From NCBI GenBank assembly GCA_964539665.1, contig CAZIKB010000017.1, positions 5,650-69,649 on the forward strand: a DNA stretch of 64,000 nucleotides. The letters are read 5' to 3'. Source of the stretch: CAZIKB01 sp964539665 (GTDB taxonomy: Bacteria; Zhuqueibacterota; Zhuqueibacteria; Oceanimicrobiales; Oceanimicrobiaceae). Position 1 is the first letter of the stretch, and each line of letters opens with the position of its first letter. Positions 19,072 to 28,321 of the stretch are shown here, one piece after another. The notes under the pieces are model-generated. The model did not search any database and was not told the origin of the DNA. It worked only from the letters and a program-made list of their open reading frames with translations. Made by a program: the position numbers and the translations under genes.

Positions 19072-20508
19072 CTATTCTTCAAAATTAGAAGGAAGTAACT
19101 CATCCAAAAGTGCACGATATTCTATGTGCAATTTATGATAAGTCAGAGCATTCTGAGCATAAGTCAATTTTGCATTTTGCTCACTGTCCTGACTTTGAAT
19201 CACAAATGTCAGTTCGCCGCGGCCCTGGTTGTAAAGCTTCAATTCCTCCTCGGTCCTCGCTTTTGCCGATTCGATTTGCTCCTGATTGAGGATTAGTACT
19301 TTCTCCAATTCTTTGATCTGGATATAAATATTAGTTACCGCAGATTCCAGGTGTAATGAAATTTCTTCTAATTGTTTTTGAATTTGATTCAGTTGTAGAT
19401 CCGTTTTGATGACTTTAGATTTTGCTGTACGATTTTCAAGTGGAACTCTAAATTGCAATCCTACCACCAAATCGGGTTTGTCCAAAACAAACGATTTGCC
19501 CAGGGCAGTATCAACACTTTTGGTGTTAAACTGTGCCACCAGCGACAGATCAGGTTTCGTGTTCTCTTCAAAGCCTTTACGATTAAAGTCAATTTGAGCC
19601 ATTCGAATGTTTATGGTTCTGATGAGTCGTGAATTCGTTTTTATTCGTGCGGTTGTTTCTTCAAGAGGTATGAAAGTTACCACATCGTAGAGATTAAATT
19701 CAGGATTAGTGGTATAGAGCTCATTGTTTTGTGTCAGGACAGCTAATTCAGCCTGTACTGCTTTCAGTTGAGATTCTACTAAAACTTGATTTTGTTTAGA
19801 AATCCGCACAGCATCTTCAGACCGGATAACATCAACTTCATCCACAAGATTAGCCTCTCTTTTTCTCTGGGTTCTGGCAAGCTCTGCTTCGCTTAGATTC
19901 AAACGCTCAGATACTATCTTCATTTGCTCGGTTAGAAAAGTCCACCCCAGAAATTTACCTGCAGAATTTGCTAAAAAATTTTCCTGGTTTTCGAGTGCTT
20001 GTACCTCTGAAAAGTCAATGTCGAATTGCTTCAACTCATATTGAAATTTGTCCAAAAATCCCTTTCTGTTTTTTAGCAAAGGATGGGTATAGGTGATTGC
20101 GAATTGATTTTGATAAAATGCATCCGGGAACCCAAACGAAGGATCGATATCTAAATATGCCCGGCCAGTCGTTAGGGAAGCTGTTAGTCTACCACCTGTC
20201 TGCCAGAACAGCCTTTCAACACCGCCACCTACAGTCACAACGTCGGTTCTCTCGGGGCCGGCAAAGGCAATCGCCGGCGTCTCTCGTGAAAGGATCACAT
20301 TGGAAAAAACATTCCAGTCCTGTGCTCCTAAATTACTATTCTGTTCCTCCTGTTCGATCTGAGCCGTCAGCCTCTCCTTCTCAAAAATTGGATGTTTTAG
20401 TTGCAATTGCTCAAGGAATGCATTTAGTGTAATTGTCTGAGCGCTTAATTGAGTTGTAAAGCTAACAAGACCAATTAAGAATATTAATAGAAGATTTATG
20501 CATGTCAT
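19072..20508 (-). CDS. TolC-family outer-membrane efflux protein
   Basis: A 478-residue protein with a signal peptide (about 1-23, ending LSAQ). The rest is rich in long alpha-helical heptads interrupted by short strand regions, with the internal duplication expected of OEP/TolC proteins (EAELARTQRKREANLVDEVDVIRSEDAVRISKQNQVL and the later AKARTEEELKLYNQGRGELTFVIQSQD). The DVIRSED and ELTFVIQSQD segments are equivalent positions of the two repeats. It would form the outer-membrane channel for the RND pump encoded two genes downstream. The sensor kinase gene follows after 52 bp. Nothing unusual in length. Confidence 0.85.
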   Translation of the reverse strand: MTCINLLLIFLIGLVSFTTQLSAQTITLNAFLEQLQLKHPIFEKERLTAQIEQEEQNSNLGAQDWNVFSNVILSRETPAIAFAGPERTDVVTVGGGVERLFWQTGGRLTASLTTGRAYLDIDPSFGFPDAFYQNQFAITYTHPLLKNRKGFLDKFQYELKQFDIDFSEVQALENQENFLANSAGKFLGWTFLTEQMKIVSERLNLSEAELARTQRKREANLVDEVDVIRSEDAVRISKQNQVLVESQLKAVQAELAVLTQNNELYTTNPEFNLYDVVTFIPLEETTARIKTNSRLIRTINIRMAQIDFNRKGFEENTKPDLSLVAQFNTKSVDTALGKSFVLDKPDLVVGLQFRVPLENRTAKSKVIKTDLQLNQIQKQLEEISLHLESAVTNIYIQIKELEKVLILNQEQIESAKARTEEELKLYNQGRGELTFVIQSQDSEQNAKLTYAQNALTYHKLHIEYRALLDELLPSNFEE

Positions 20509-20621
20509 TAAATGTTCTCCTATTTTTGAGTTAAGCGTTGAACGATTTTTATTATCTTACGCGCAACGCTTAACTCTTTACACTTCACAGATATTGGGTC
20601 AGTTAAATTTGCGTTCTCTGT

Positions 20622-21571
20622 CTATCCACCAAACTGAATGCCAGCTTTGATGAATCCACTACTTTTGAGATCGAGGGAATCCTCTTTATCATTACCGTCG
20701 TAGAATTCAAAACGACGTAAAAAGGTCATTCCACCGCTGATCATTAGCTGCATGCCTTTGGTCAGATTATACTTTAAAGTTGGTCCTAAAGTAGCTACTG
20801 AATATCTAAGTTGTGGATTTTTTACACCCGCAGCAATATAATTTGATTCAGCGCCATGGAACTGATTTCCATCAAGTGCAGCCAATAATCCGAATGTTAA
20901 GTTTTTAGCTGGCAATACGACAGCTCCGCACTCACGGGTAAAATGCTTTCGAATTTGAGATTTGAGCCATTGTTCCAGTCCATCGCAATTATTGGGAATG
21001 GGAAGGCCTGTCCAAAGGCAGTAGAATAAGCCAATCCATAACCCATGGAAAAAGACTGACTAAATTGCTTGATAAAAATGGCCGCTGCCTGGATGGAAAA
21101 GTCATTTTTATCAACATCATCCCTAAAATCGGATGCCGCCCCGGGTGCTAGTACGGCCATCAGGGACCAGTTTCTTGCAAGTTGGCGTACTAAGGTCAAA
21201 CTATACACAACACTAAACGCGTGCTCGATTCGATTGGTACCGCCCTGCTCCTCATTCCATTTTTTATAATCTAAATCAAAACGCTGAAATTCCACTTGAT
21301 TGACCAGTACGGTTTTACCTTCTGAAAAAATAAACGGATAGGATGCATCAACGAACAGAGTTGCCACGCGGATTTCTAAATCCTGTTCAAAATTTTTCTG
21401 ACCATTGAAGAGCTCTGTACTCGGATTAGCGAGTTTAGAGTATGGGTAAGTTTCGTAAGCCACCGAAAACGATGGTTTGGGTTGCGCATAAACTGCAGGG
21501 TTTATGTTGAATAAAATTAAGCATAAAATAATGCTTGACAAAAACGTGTTTACGATCTTTGATCGTTTCAT
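20622..21571 (-). pseudogene. Outer-membrane beta-barrel protein (DUF6268-like), frameshifted
   Basis: The first frame (21571 to 20897) gives 224 residues with a signal peptide ending in VYAQ and barrel-type strands. It ends LPVSAELSYCQLKT-stop. The continuation lies in another frame and runs to 20622 (KNLTFGLLAALDG ... SGFIKAGIQFGG). Adding one T to the TT at 20914-20915 (minus-strand sense) gives AELSY-LPAKNLTFGLL, a smooth barrel strand, so one base appears lost. The restored product would be about 315 residues and resembles the DUF6268 outer-membrane family. It is the first gene of the efflux cluster, 113 bp ahead of the TolC gene. Sequencing error is as likely as true decay. Confidence 0.65.
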
Positions 21572-21942
21572 GGTTCCTCTCTCCTTGTTATAGATTGAAG
21601 TGAAAATTATAGTATGGACAATATTTAAATTAATTAATTTAAATAAATCATTTCAAACATCAAGTATTATTTAGTCTGAATTATTCATAAATTTCTTTGA
21701 AAACTAAAATAACTCTTAACAATTCAATAACTTAAGACATGTATTATATCAAAACGAGATTTTAATTATAGGGATACTATCTCCCTTCCCTTTCCCAATT
21801 ATTTGTCAATTACTGCTTGACATTATACGGTTTGTTAATTAACTTTAACAACTTATAGAGGCGTAAAAAGCAAATTAATCGGTGGTCTAACCAGACTGAG
21901 AGAAGTCGTGACTTTTTCAGCCCTAATCCTGATTACACAATC

Positions 21943-22131
21943 AATCCGAAACTACTCACATGTGTGTGCGAAACCATTCTCAGAATGCACTACAGCAAGC
22001 GCACCGAACAGGCGTATGTGCAATAGAGCAAACATTTTGTCATGCTCCATAACAAACGCCATCCCACGGCATTGGCGGATCATGAGTTCAACCGGTACCT
22101 ACCCTATATTGCGGTTTGGGGAGTGAGATAA
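21943..22131 (+). pseudogene. N-terminal fragment of an integron-type tyrosine recombinase
   Basis: The frame reads NPKLLTCVCETILRMHYSKR, then TEQAYVQ, a TAG stop at 22024, SKHFVMLHNKRHPTAL and HEFNRYLPYIAV, ending TAA. This matches the SAM-like N-terminal domain of integron integrases and their relatives: H-Y-S-x-R-T-E-x-A-Y-V-x-W followed by KRHP. The Trp codon after VQ has become TAG. The catalytic domain (R-H-R-Y) is missing entirely, so it is dead. The 371 bp before it (21572-21942) are AT-rich and show no gene. Confidence 0.7.
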
Positions 22132-22185
22132 TGTGTTTTATAAGTGGTTCGTTGTCAATCATCTTAGAAAACGGAGGATACAAAA

Positions 22186-23703
22186 ATGAGATTAAGTACC
22201 ATTCTATCATTAACGATAATTACAGTTTTCGTTATTAATACAGAAAATTCCTTTTGTCAAACCAATGTAGGTGGATTTATATTTGAAGATACAAAATGGA
22301 CACTTGCAGGTAGTCCCTATGTTGTGCAAAGCGATGTAATATTTACGTTTAACCTTTACGCTATTACCTTGACAATTGAACCAGGTGTTATTGTAAAATT
22401 TAATCCTGGAACTAGTTTATATATAGGGTCAAACCTAGCTTACGCAATTACACCAAGGCTTATAGCAGTGGGAACAAGTGAAAATCCAATAATTTTTACA
22501 ACCATAAATGAAGCTCAACCACAACCAGGTCAGTGGAACAATATTTATTTTTACGAAAGTGGATTGTACGAATCAATTTTAAAATATTGTATAATTGAGT
22601 ATGGAAAAGTTGTTAAATTAATTGGGGCATCTCCAACCATAAGCAATTGTGAATTTCGTGAAATGCAAATCTCTGGATTACAAATAACTAAAAGTTCATC
22701 CGCTTTGATAACAGACAACTATTTTCATGAACTCCCTTCGGCAATTATGATTTTAGGTGGAAATCCTACGATATCAGACAATATAATTGATAATTGTTCT
22801 GATTATGGTATATATTGTAATCATGCTTACCCGATGATTAAGAATAATAACCTCTTAGAAAACAATATTGCTGTTTATTGTACAAGTTCTGCACAACCAA
22901 TAATAAATTTCAATAATATTTTAGCTAACACTACCTATGGTGTTCAAAATACTACAGCTTCTTTGGTTGTAGATGCAAAATATAATTGGTGGGGTCATGC
23001 TTCTGGTCCATCTGGAGAAGGCCCTGGGACCGGAGATGTTGTATCAGAATATGTTGATTTTGGGACGTTTTTGGATACACCTTATGAAGATCAGTATCAA
23101 CCCCCCGCGCCTTTTGCGTTGCTCTCGCCAATTGATGGGGATACTCTTGAATCTTCATCGATTAATCTTAAATGGGAATCAACAATTGATCCTGATTCTG
23201 GAGATGTAGTTACTTACAATTTATATATATCAAAGGATCTAACCTTTGCAAATCCAGATAGCGTTGCAGGATTAAGTGATACAACTTATAACTGGTTGGA
23301 ATTAGAGATGAATCAGAAATACCATTGGAAAGTCAAGGCATGTGATACAAATACAGGCGGAACCTGGTGTAATGATATATTTGGCTTTGTAACTGAATCT
23401 CCTGTAGGTGTTGACGATCAACCAAATCATAACCTTTCGCTAAATTTTGGATTACATCAAAATTATCCCAATCCATTTAATCCTTCAACGAATATAAGTT
23501 TTGATTTACCTAAATCAAGCCATGTTAATATCACTGTTTATAACTCATTAGGCGAATTTGTTGATATTGTAATTGACAAAAATATGCCAGCAGGAAATCA
23601 TTCAACTACGTGGATACCAAAGAATTTGTCATCAGGGATTTACTTTTACAAAATACAAGTTGACAAATTCTCAAAAATAAGAAAATGTATACTTATAAAA
23701 TGA
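22186..23703 (+). CDS. Secreted right-handed beta-helix protein with T9SS sorting tail
   Basis: A 505-residue surface or secreted protein. Residues 1-24 are a signal peptide (ending NSFCQ). From about 35 to 270 runs a parallel beta-helix with repeats such as ITDNYFHEL, ISDNIIDNCSDYGIYCN and IKNNNLLENNIAVYC, a fold seen in polysaccharide lyases and adhesins. A fibronectin-like module with SPIDGDTLESSSINLKWE follows (about 310-400). The C-terminal type A Por tail (LHQNYPNPFNPSTNISFDL ... GIYFYKIQVDKFSKIRK) directs type IX secretion. The start is supported by an AACGGAGG ribosome binding site a few bases upstream. Base composition is more AT-rich than that of the efflux genes, and an integrase relic lies just upstream, so transfer is possible. 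No catalytic residues were recognised. Confidence 0.8.
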   Translation: MRLSTILSLTIITVFVINTENSFCQTNVGGFIFEDTKWTLAGSPYVVQSDVIFTFNLYAITLTIEPGVIVKFNPGTSLYIGSNLAYAITPRLIAVGTSENPIIFTTINEAQPQPGQWNNIYFYESGLYESILKYCIIEYGKVVKLIGASPTISNCEFREMQISGLQITKSSSALITDNYFHELPSAIMILGGNPTISDNIIDNCSDYGIYCNHAYPMIKNNNLLENNIAVYCTSSAQPIINFNNILANTTYGVQNTTASLVVDAKYNWWGHASGPSGEGPGTGDVVSEYVDFGTFLDTPYEDQYQPPAPFALLSPIDGDTLESSSINLKWESTIDPDSGDVVTYNLYISKDLTFANPDSVAGLSDTTYNWLELEMNQKYHWKVKACDTNTGGTWCNDIFGFVTESPVGVDDQPNHNLSLNFGLHQNYPNPFNPSTNISFDLPKSSHVNITVYNSLGEFVDIVIDKNMPAGNHSTTWIPKNLSSGIYFYKIQVDKFSKIRKCILIK

Positions 23704-23748
23704 AAGGCAACATAATCGGGATAGGGAGTCGCCTGACTTTTAATTAAA

Positions 23749-24965
23749 TTATTTCGGAGATCGCTTCCGAATGGGCGTTTTTTTAAAATCCGATCGATTT
23801 AAATTTATATCTACATTCGGATTATAAGATTCATCATCTGTATAAATCACTTCGCCGCCCTCGTTTACCCAGCGGTGACGCCACTGATTGGAGCCCATTT
23901 CTACCTGTTTGGTGTAGGGATTCACATATTCCTCCTGGTCAGTGAGGGTTAAAAACATGTCATTGTGGATTTCGGCATTGGTTTTTTGGCGGTGTTCAAC
24001 TATTTGCTGTTCGATTCGCTGGACCTCACGCTGGGTATTGACAGCAATCTCGCCCCGCTGAATCTGACCTTGAATTTCGCCGGCAAGCCACTTGCGGTCA
24101 ATGATAACAGAATTTTGAATAATACTGAAAACCTTTTCCCACTGTCCGAATTCATCAATTGGTGTGCGAAAGATAAAAGTCTCTTTGTTGCCCCACATGC
24201 CAGCGCCCATCTGACCCCAGTTTTCAATAACAGCCAGCAATTTTTCTTTATATCGAATTCCTCCTTCCTGATAGGTGACTGTCAGGACTGCGGCATCATA
24301 ATTAAAAGTTAAAAAAGGCATCGCCGTTCGTACTCTCTGCTGAAATTTCTGTGCTACACTTTGCAGTTTGCGCTGATCGACAACGGTCACATTATTTGCT
24401 TGCGGATGGGCATACGGGAAAACTACCTGGCTCAAAAACTGTTCGGCGGGCATTAGAGGATAAACCGTCATCCCCTGATAATTACTGCCTGGCGGAAAGA
24501 GTCCCATCTGCCCGGCCGGAGACATTCTGGCGTCGAAGTAGAGCATGTCAGGTAACCAGCGAATCATCACGGAACCCCACGGTCTTTTTTTACAATAAAG
24601 TCAACCTTGGCAGCAATGGACTGAGCCGGACCGCCCTGTGCGCTGGGATTGACCCGAAAAATACCACCCTCAGTTTGCCAGCCTTTGGGAATTAACAGGC
24701 TGAAAGCGCGTTCCTTGGGTTCAGTAATCCGATGAAAAACGACCGTCTTCGCGGCATTCCCACTTTTTTGCTCAGACAGACTGGCTTTTAGAGTATTCGG
24801 CTCTTTGCTAACAGCCAGCGAAAGTTCTATTGAAAATGTCTGATCCGAGGCAAGAGTCGTCCCATTCTTGGATTGTGTATTTTCGCTTTTCAGACCTTTA
24901 GGTTGAGCAGACTCCCAACAGAAAAATATGAATAGCAGCATTAAAGTTGCCAGGCTTGATTTCAT
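23749..24965 (-). pseudogene. Secreted protein of unknown function, split at a poly-A run
   Basis: The 5' part (24965 to 24567, 132 residues) has a signal peptide and ends ...FIVKKDRGVP-stop. The 3' part (24570 to 23749, 273 residues) begins near MMIRWLPDMLYFDARMSPAG and contains a helical segment and a WRHRWVNEGGEVIYTDDE end. With one more A in the A7 run (24585-24591, minus-strand sense) the frame reads FIVKKRPWGSVMIRWLPD without a break, so the two are one gene of about 405 codons. The A7 run could be a true mutation, a sequencing error or a slippage site. I do not recognise the family. DYNPN-like asparagine-rich ends and export suggest an envelope role. Confidence 0.6.
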
Positions 24966-25094
24966 GATGAACTCCGAAGTATGATGTTAATAAATGTTTT
25001 GTAAATTAGTAAATGTTAAACTCCTTTTAGAAAACGCCTGATTGTCGTAACGCAAGCCACAGTGTTTCTTTCGAATTAAACGCCTGCGGTGTTG

Positions 25095-25472
25095 TCATGA
25101 GCTTTTAGTAAATTTCCAATCTCTGATGTTCGTACATAACGAAAGCAATAAAGCTAAAACAAAACAACTGACAGTCAGAATATCCACCAACTGCACATTC
25201 ACATCCAGTCCGGTTACGGAATCGATAAGAAACTTCACGTAGGAGTTGGGCATGTCATAAAAGCCCAGTTGGTTTCGTACCTGCCAGTGCCAATCCGTGC
25301 AGGGGCAGTAGCCAATGCCGTACCATATCCCCAGTACTAACCAGGAAAAAGCCGTTAAGGACAAGACAACCAGGTTTGCGACCCGCGTCTTTTTCCATAT
25401 CCAGCCAAATAGATTAAAAATAATTACGCCAGAGTGAAATATGAATAAGAATTTGTCCAGTAAAACAAACAT
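25095..25472 (-). CDS. DUF2784-family membrane protein
   Basis: A 125-residue protein with four predicted transmembrane helices (about 5-25, 33-52, 82-90 weak and 95-117). The YCPCTDWHWQVRNQLG segment between helices matches the conserved C-P-x-T-x-W motif of the DUF2784 family. The function of that family is unknown. It ends close to the T9SS remnant region and is unlinked to its neighbours by at least 120 bp on either side. The length is normal for the family. Confidence 0.7.
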   Translation of the reverse strand: MFVLLDKFLFIFHSGVIIFNLFGWIWKKTRVANLVVLSLTAFSWLVLGIWYGIGYCPCTDWHWQVRNQLGFYDMPNSYVKFLIDSVTGLDVNVQLVDILTVSCFVLALLLSLCTNIRDWKFTKSS

Positions 25473-25755
25473 TCAGAGGCGGCCGCTCAAATATAAAATG
25501 GTTTTCTCAGAATCTGCAATCGTAATATTAACATTATCAGACTTTATCAAATTTCTTTTAATTTTGCAAATGATTTTTTAGAGTAAATATCTGTATTCGA
25601 GAATTTCGAGAATTTAAAGGAAAGAGGAAATTGCTTAAGCGTCACCATAGCAGTTGTCAGGGGAAATTAATTGAATCTAAATTAATTTTGCCACACTAAT
25701 CCATATAGCTCTGCAAAAAGATAAAATGGTAGCCATATCGAAACTGGATCGAGCT

Positions 25756-25790
25756 TAATCCTGACAGGGTTCGAAGCCTTTCAGGAATTA
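25756..25790. repeat. REP-like hairpin (TAATCCTGA...TCAGGAATTA)
   Basis: Imperfect palindrome TAATCCTGAcAGG and CCTtTCAGGAATTA around TTCGAAG. It is the only structured element in the 356-bp gene-free interval 25473-25828. The CCTGACAGG..CCTgTCAGG form resembles dispersed palindromes common in FCB-group genomes. It may also act as a terminator for the flanking minus-strand genes. Confidence 0.5.
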
Positions 25791-25828
25791 ATTGTATTAC
25801 TACTCAGCTTTCAACTTTGTCTTTGATA

Positions 25829-26760
25829 CTATTTTAGCAAAATCATCTTCTTCGTGCGAACCAGCTCTCCGGATTTAATTTGATAGAAGTAGACGTTACT
25901 GGGAACCAACCTGCCCCTGTCATCGGTGCCGTCCCAGCGAATTTCGTTAGTGCCAGCAGGTTTATCAGCATTCACCAGGGTCTTCACTCGTTGTCCAAGT
26001 AAATTAAAAACCGTTAACTCAACATGACTCTTTTGTGAAAGATGATTTTTGATGACCATCTCCGGATTGAAAGGATTCGGATAATTTTGCCACAAAATAA
26101 AGTCCTCGGGATATTGTCCCGGCGTCTCATCCACCTTCAGTGGCTGGTCATTTGGATTGCCGAAAGTCTATTTTGAAAATTCGGTAATCCCGGTAGCGGT
26201 CACGGAATTATGTTCTGGATCGGGTATTCCACCGACAATTTCCCAGCGCTCACCGTTTTGGCGGTAAAGCTGTAAGCCGGTTTCATCACTGATACCGGAA
26301 TCATCAAATCGCCACTGGTCATAGAAAAGCGTTAGCGTGCATTCAAACGGCGCATTTTCAGGATAAGATGTGATGTTATAGTACTGCATCATGACATTTT
26401 CAGTGTTTGTGGTATCAGGCAAATACCCGTCAATTTTGTCTATTTTATTGCTGTCAAGCATACCGGCAGTGAAATTAAGTATTGCCAGGGTATCATTACT
26501 GGCACTGGCAAATGTGATGTCCTGCCCCTGTGGAGGATTGCTATTAGTTACCGTCAATTTTGGTGCTGGCGTCCCGGAACCTGCGGCGAAGTGAAATTTG
26601 ATAACAATAGTATCTGCCGCAGAATAATAAGTGAATGCCCACCAGAAGCCCCATTTTGGGTGATCCGTATGTTCATATATCGTTTCATAAGTTACTGAAG
26701 CGGCTACAATTGTATCCGGATGTTTTGCTCTAAATGAACTGCCGCCATGTCGCTCTGCCA
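25829..26760 (-). pseudogene. 3' remnant of a T9SS-secreted protein with in-frame TAG
   Basis: From about 26731 the frame reads HPDTIVAASVTYETIYEHTD and later FECTLTLFYDQWRFDDSG, GLQLYRQNGERWEIVGG and SVTATGITEFSK, then TAG at 26168-26170. The same frame continues with TFGNPNDQPLKVDETPGQ and a complete type A Por tail (WQNYPNPFNPEMVI ... NVYFYQIKSGELVRTKK) to the stop at 25829. The text before the TAG is the usual lead-in to a Por tail, so this was one protein. Its 5' part is gone and has been replaced by a truncated methyltransferase. Confidence 0.65.
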
Positions 26761-26765
26761 TTCGT

Positions 26766-27304
26766 CTTTTTACTTTCTCCCGGAAATGTCCAGAGACCGT
26801 TTGTCCATTCCAGAAATTCATCTCTTTGAATACCGTATTTTTGGGATCCGGAAGTTTTTCTCCGGCTTTTCTTATAGAGAATAATTATAAGCTCGACGGG
26901 TGCAATAACATAAGGCGCAGAAGCGCTGAGCCAAGATCCCCAGGCTGTTCGTCTCGAAATGTTGCCTTCATTCCAGATAATGGTCGAGTGATATTTATAG
27001 CCGATTTCTTTCACGATGGTTGTAGAATCAGCCCCCATACTTTGTTGTCCGTCTTTGTTCTTATCTAAGGGGACATTTAAGCAAATTCGACCGTCATCTT
27101 TTAACCACTCAAGACACCTGGTTAACCAGTTCTGGCTGAATGCCAAATATTCATCATACTGGACATTATCTGTGTGTGAGTTATAGTTTATATCAATATT
27201 ATAAGGGGGGATGTCACGATTAAATCGATGGAATTCCGCTCGATCTTATCCTTAGTTAAAATATCTTCATTTACGATTTTAATGTTATCCGATTCAAAAA
27301 ACAT
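26766..27304 (-). pseudogene. DNA methyltransferase (TSPPY type), truncated and frameshifted
   Basis: The start MFFESDNIKIVNEDI leads to IDLIVTSP; adding one C to the C6 run (27205-27210, minus-strand sense) gives TSPPYNIDINYNSHTDNVQY and continues into the frame with FSQNWLTRCLEWLKDDGRICLNVPLD and EWTNGLWTFPGESKK. These are motif IV (TSPPY), VIII and target-recognition segments of beta-class N4-cytosine / N6-adenine methyltransferases, where the AdoMet-binding motifs X-I-II-III follow at the C-terminus. That C-terminal half is missing: the frame runs into unrelated sequence from about 26766 and stops at 26730. The gene therefore cannot bind cofactor. No restriction enzyme gene is present. 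Confidence 0.75.
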
Positions 27305-27555
27305 GCTGAATAAGGTCTGTTTTATTAGAGTTTTCGGTGTACGAAGATATAAGAATGTTAATTTGTTGTTAAATATAAAGTATAGATAATATTTCTTGAA
27401 ATCAACAAATATTAACATCTGTGTTTTAGATTAAGTTTTTATGCCTGCTAAAATTAGACTGAAACAATCTTCTTGATTCGACTGAATATAATATTTATCT
27501 TTAACCACTGAGCTAACACAGGTAGAAATGAAATGATGATAATTCTGGAATCTCT

Positions 27556-28302
27556 ATGAATATATTAAAATTCTTGCCGCAAATAATATTGTGCATGTTT
27601 TTATTAACCGATTCAATATACGCTCAATATGAAACCATCAAAATATCAGATGACCTGGAAGTAGTGAGAATATCGAAAAATTCCTTTATTCATGCTTCTT
27701 ATTATGATTTGCAAAGTGCTCCGAATTATCCAGCAAATGGTTTGATTTACGTAAATGAAGGCCAGGCAATTATCGTTGACACACCCTGGACTGATAAAGA
27801 AACCAAAGCTTTAACGAACTGGTTAATAGATAGTCTGAAAGTAAATATTGCAGGAGTCATTATAACTCATTGGCACATTGACTGCATGGGGGGATTAACT
27901 GAAATTCATAAAGCTGGAATTAAATCATATTCGAATCGCTTAACTGGTGAAATTGCCAAATCAAAGGCTTTACCTGTTCCAGAGGTTAGTTTTCGGGATT
28001 CGTTAACAGTAAAATTGGCTGACAAAGAAATGATCTGCAGATATTTTGGTCCAGGTCACACGACTGATAATATTGTTGTATGGATACCAGAAGAGAAAAT
28101 TCTTTTTGGTGGTTGTATGTTGAAATCGTTACGGTGGCAAGGCTTGGGATTTACCGGCGATGCAGACCTTGGTGAATGGCCCAATACATTGAAAAAGTTA
28201 CTCGAAAATTATTCTGATAGTGATGTGGTAATAACGGGACACGGAGATTATGGAGACTCGGGCATAATTCATCATACAATTGAATTATTGAAAAATAATT
28301 AA
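27556..28302 (+). CDS. Subclass B1 metallo-beta-lactamase
   Basis: A 248-residue exported enzyme with a signal peptide (about 1-23, ending SIYAQ). All six B1 zinc ligands are present: H105, H107 and D109 in THWHIDCMGG, H168 in GPGHTTDN, C187 in GGCMLKS and H229 in VITGHGD (standard BBL H116, H118, D120, H196, C221, H263). Lys190, three residues after the cysteine, corresponds to the substrate-carboxylate-binding Lys224. The family hydrolyses most beta-lactams including carbapenems in the periplasm. The length is typical of IND/BlaB-like enzymes. It sits next to dead accessory genes but is itself intact and has no mobile element attached. It is followed after 19 bp by an isomerase gene, probably co-transcribed. 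Function by homology only. Confidence 0.87.
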   Translation: MNILKFLPQIILCMFLLTDSIYAQYETIKISDDLEVVRISKNSFIHASYYDLQSAPNYPANGLIYVNEGQAIIVDTPWTDKETKALTNWLIDSLKVNIAGVIITHWHIDCMGGLTEIHKAGIKSYSNRLTGEIAKSKALPVPEVSFRDSLTVKLADKEMICRYFGPGHTTDNIVVWIPEEKILFGGCMLKSLRWQGLGFTGDADLGEWPNTLKKLLENYSDSDVVITGHGDYGDSGIIHHTIELLKNN

Positions 28303-28321
28303 TGCTAAAATAAGGACAGAC

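Noticed and set aside
13717..26170. Three in-frame TAG stops (13717, 22024, 26168) as evidence of TAG recoding
   Set aside because: Each lies in a gene that is truncated or damaged in other ways, and at a non-catalytic position, so decay explains them better.
26730..26821. Start of a gene at MNFWNGQTVSGHF on the minus strand
   Set aside because: These first residues are the methyltransferase sequence read in the wrong frame; the true T9SS-related sequence begins only after about 26731.
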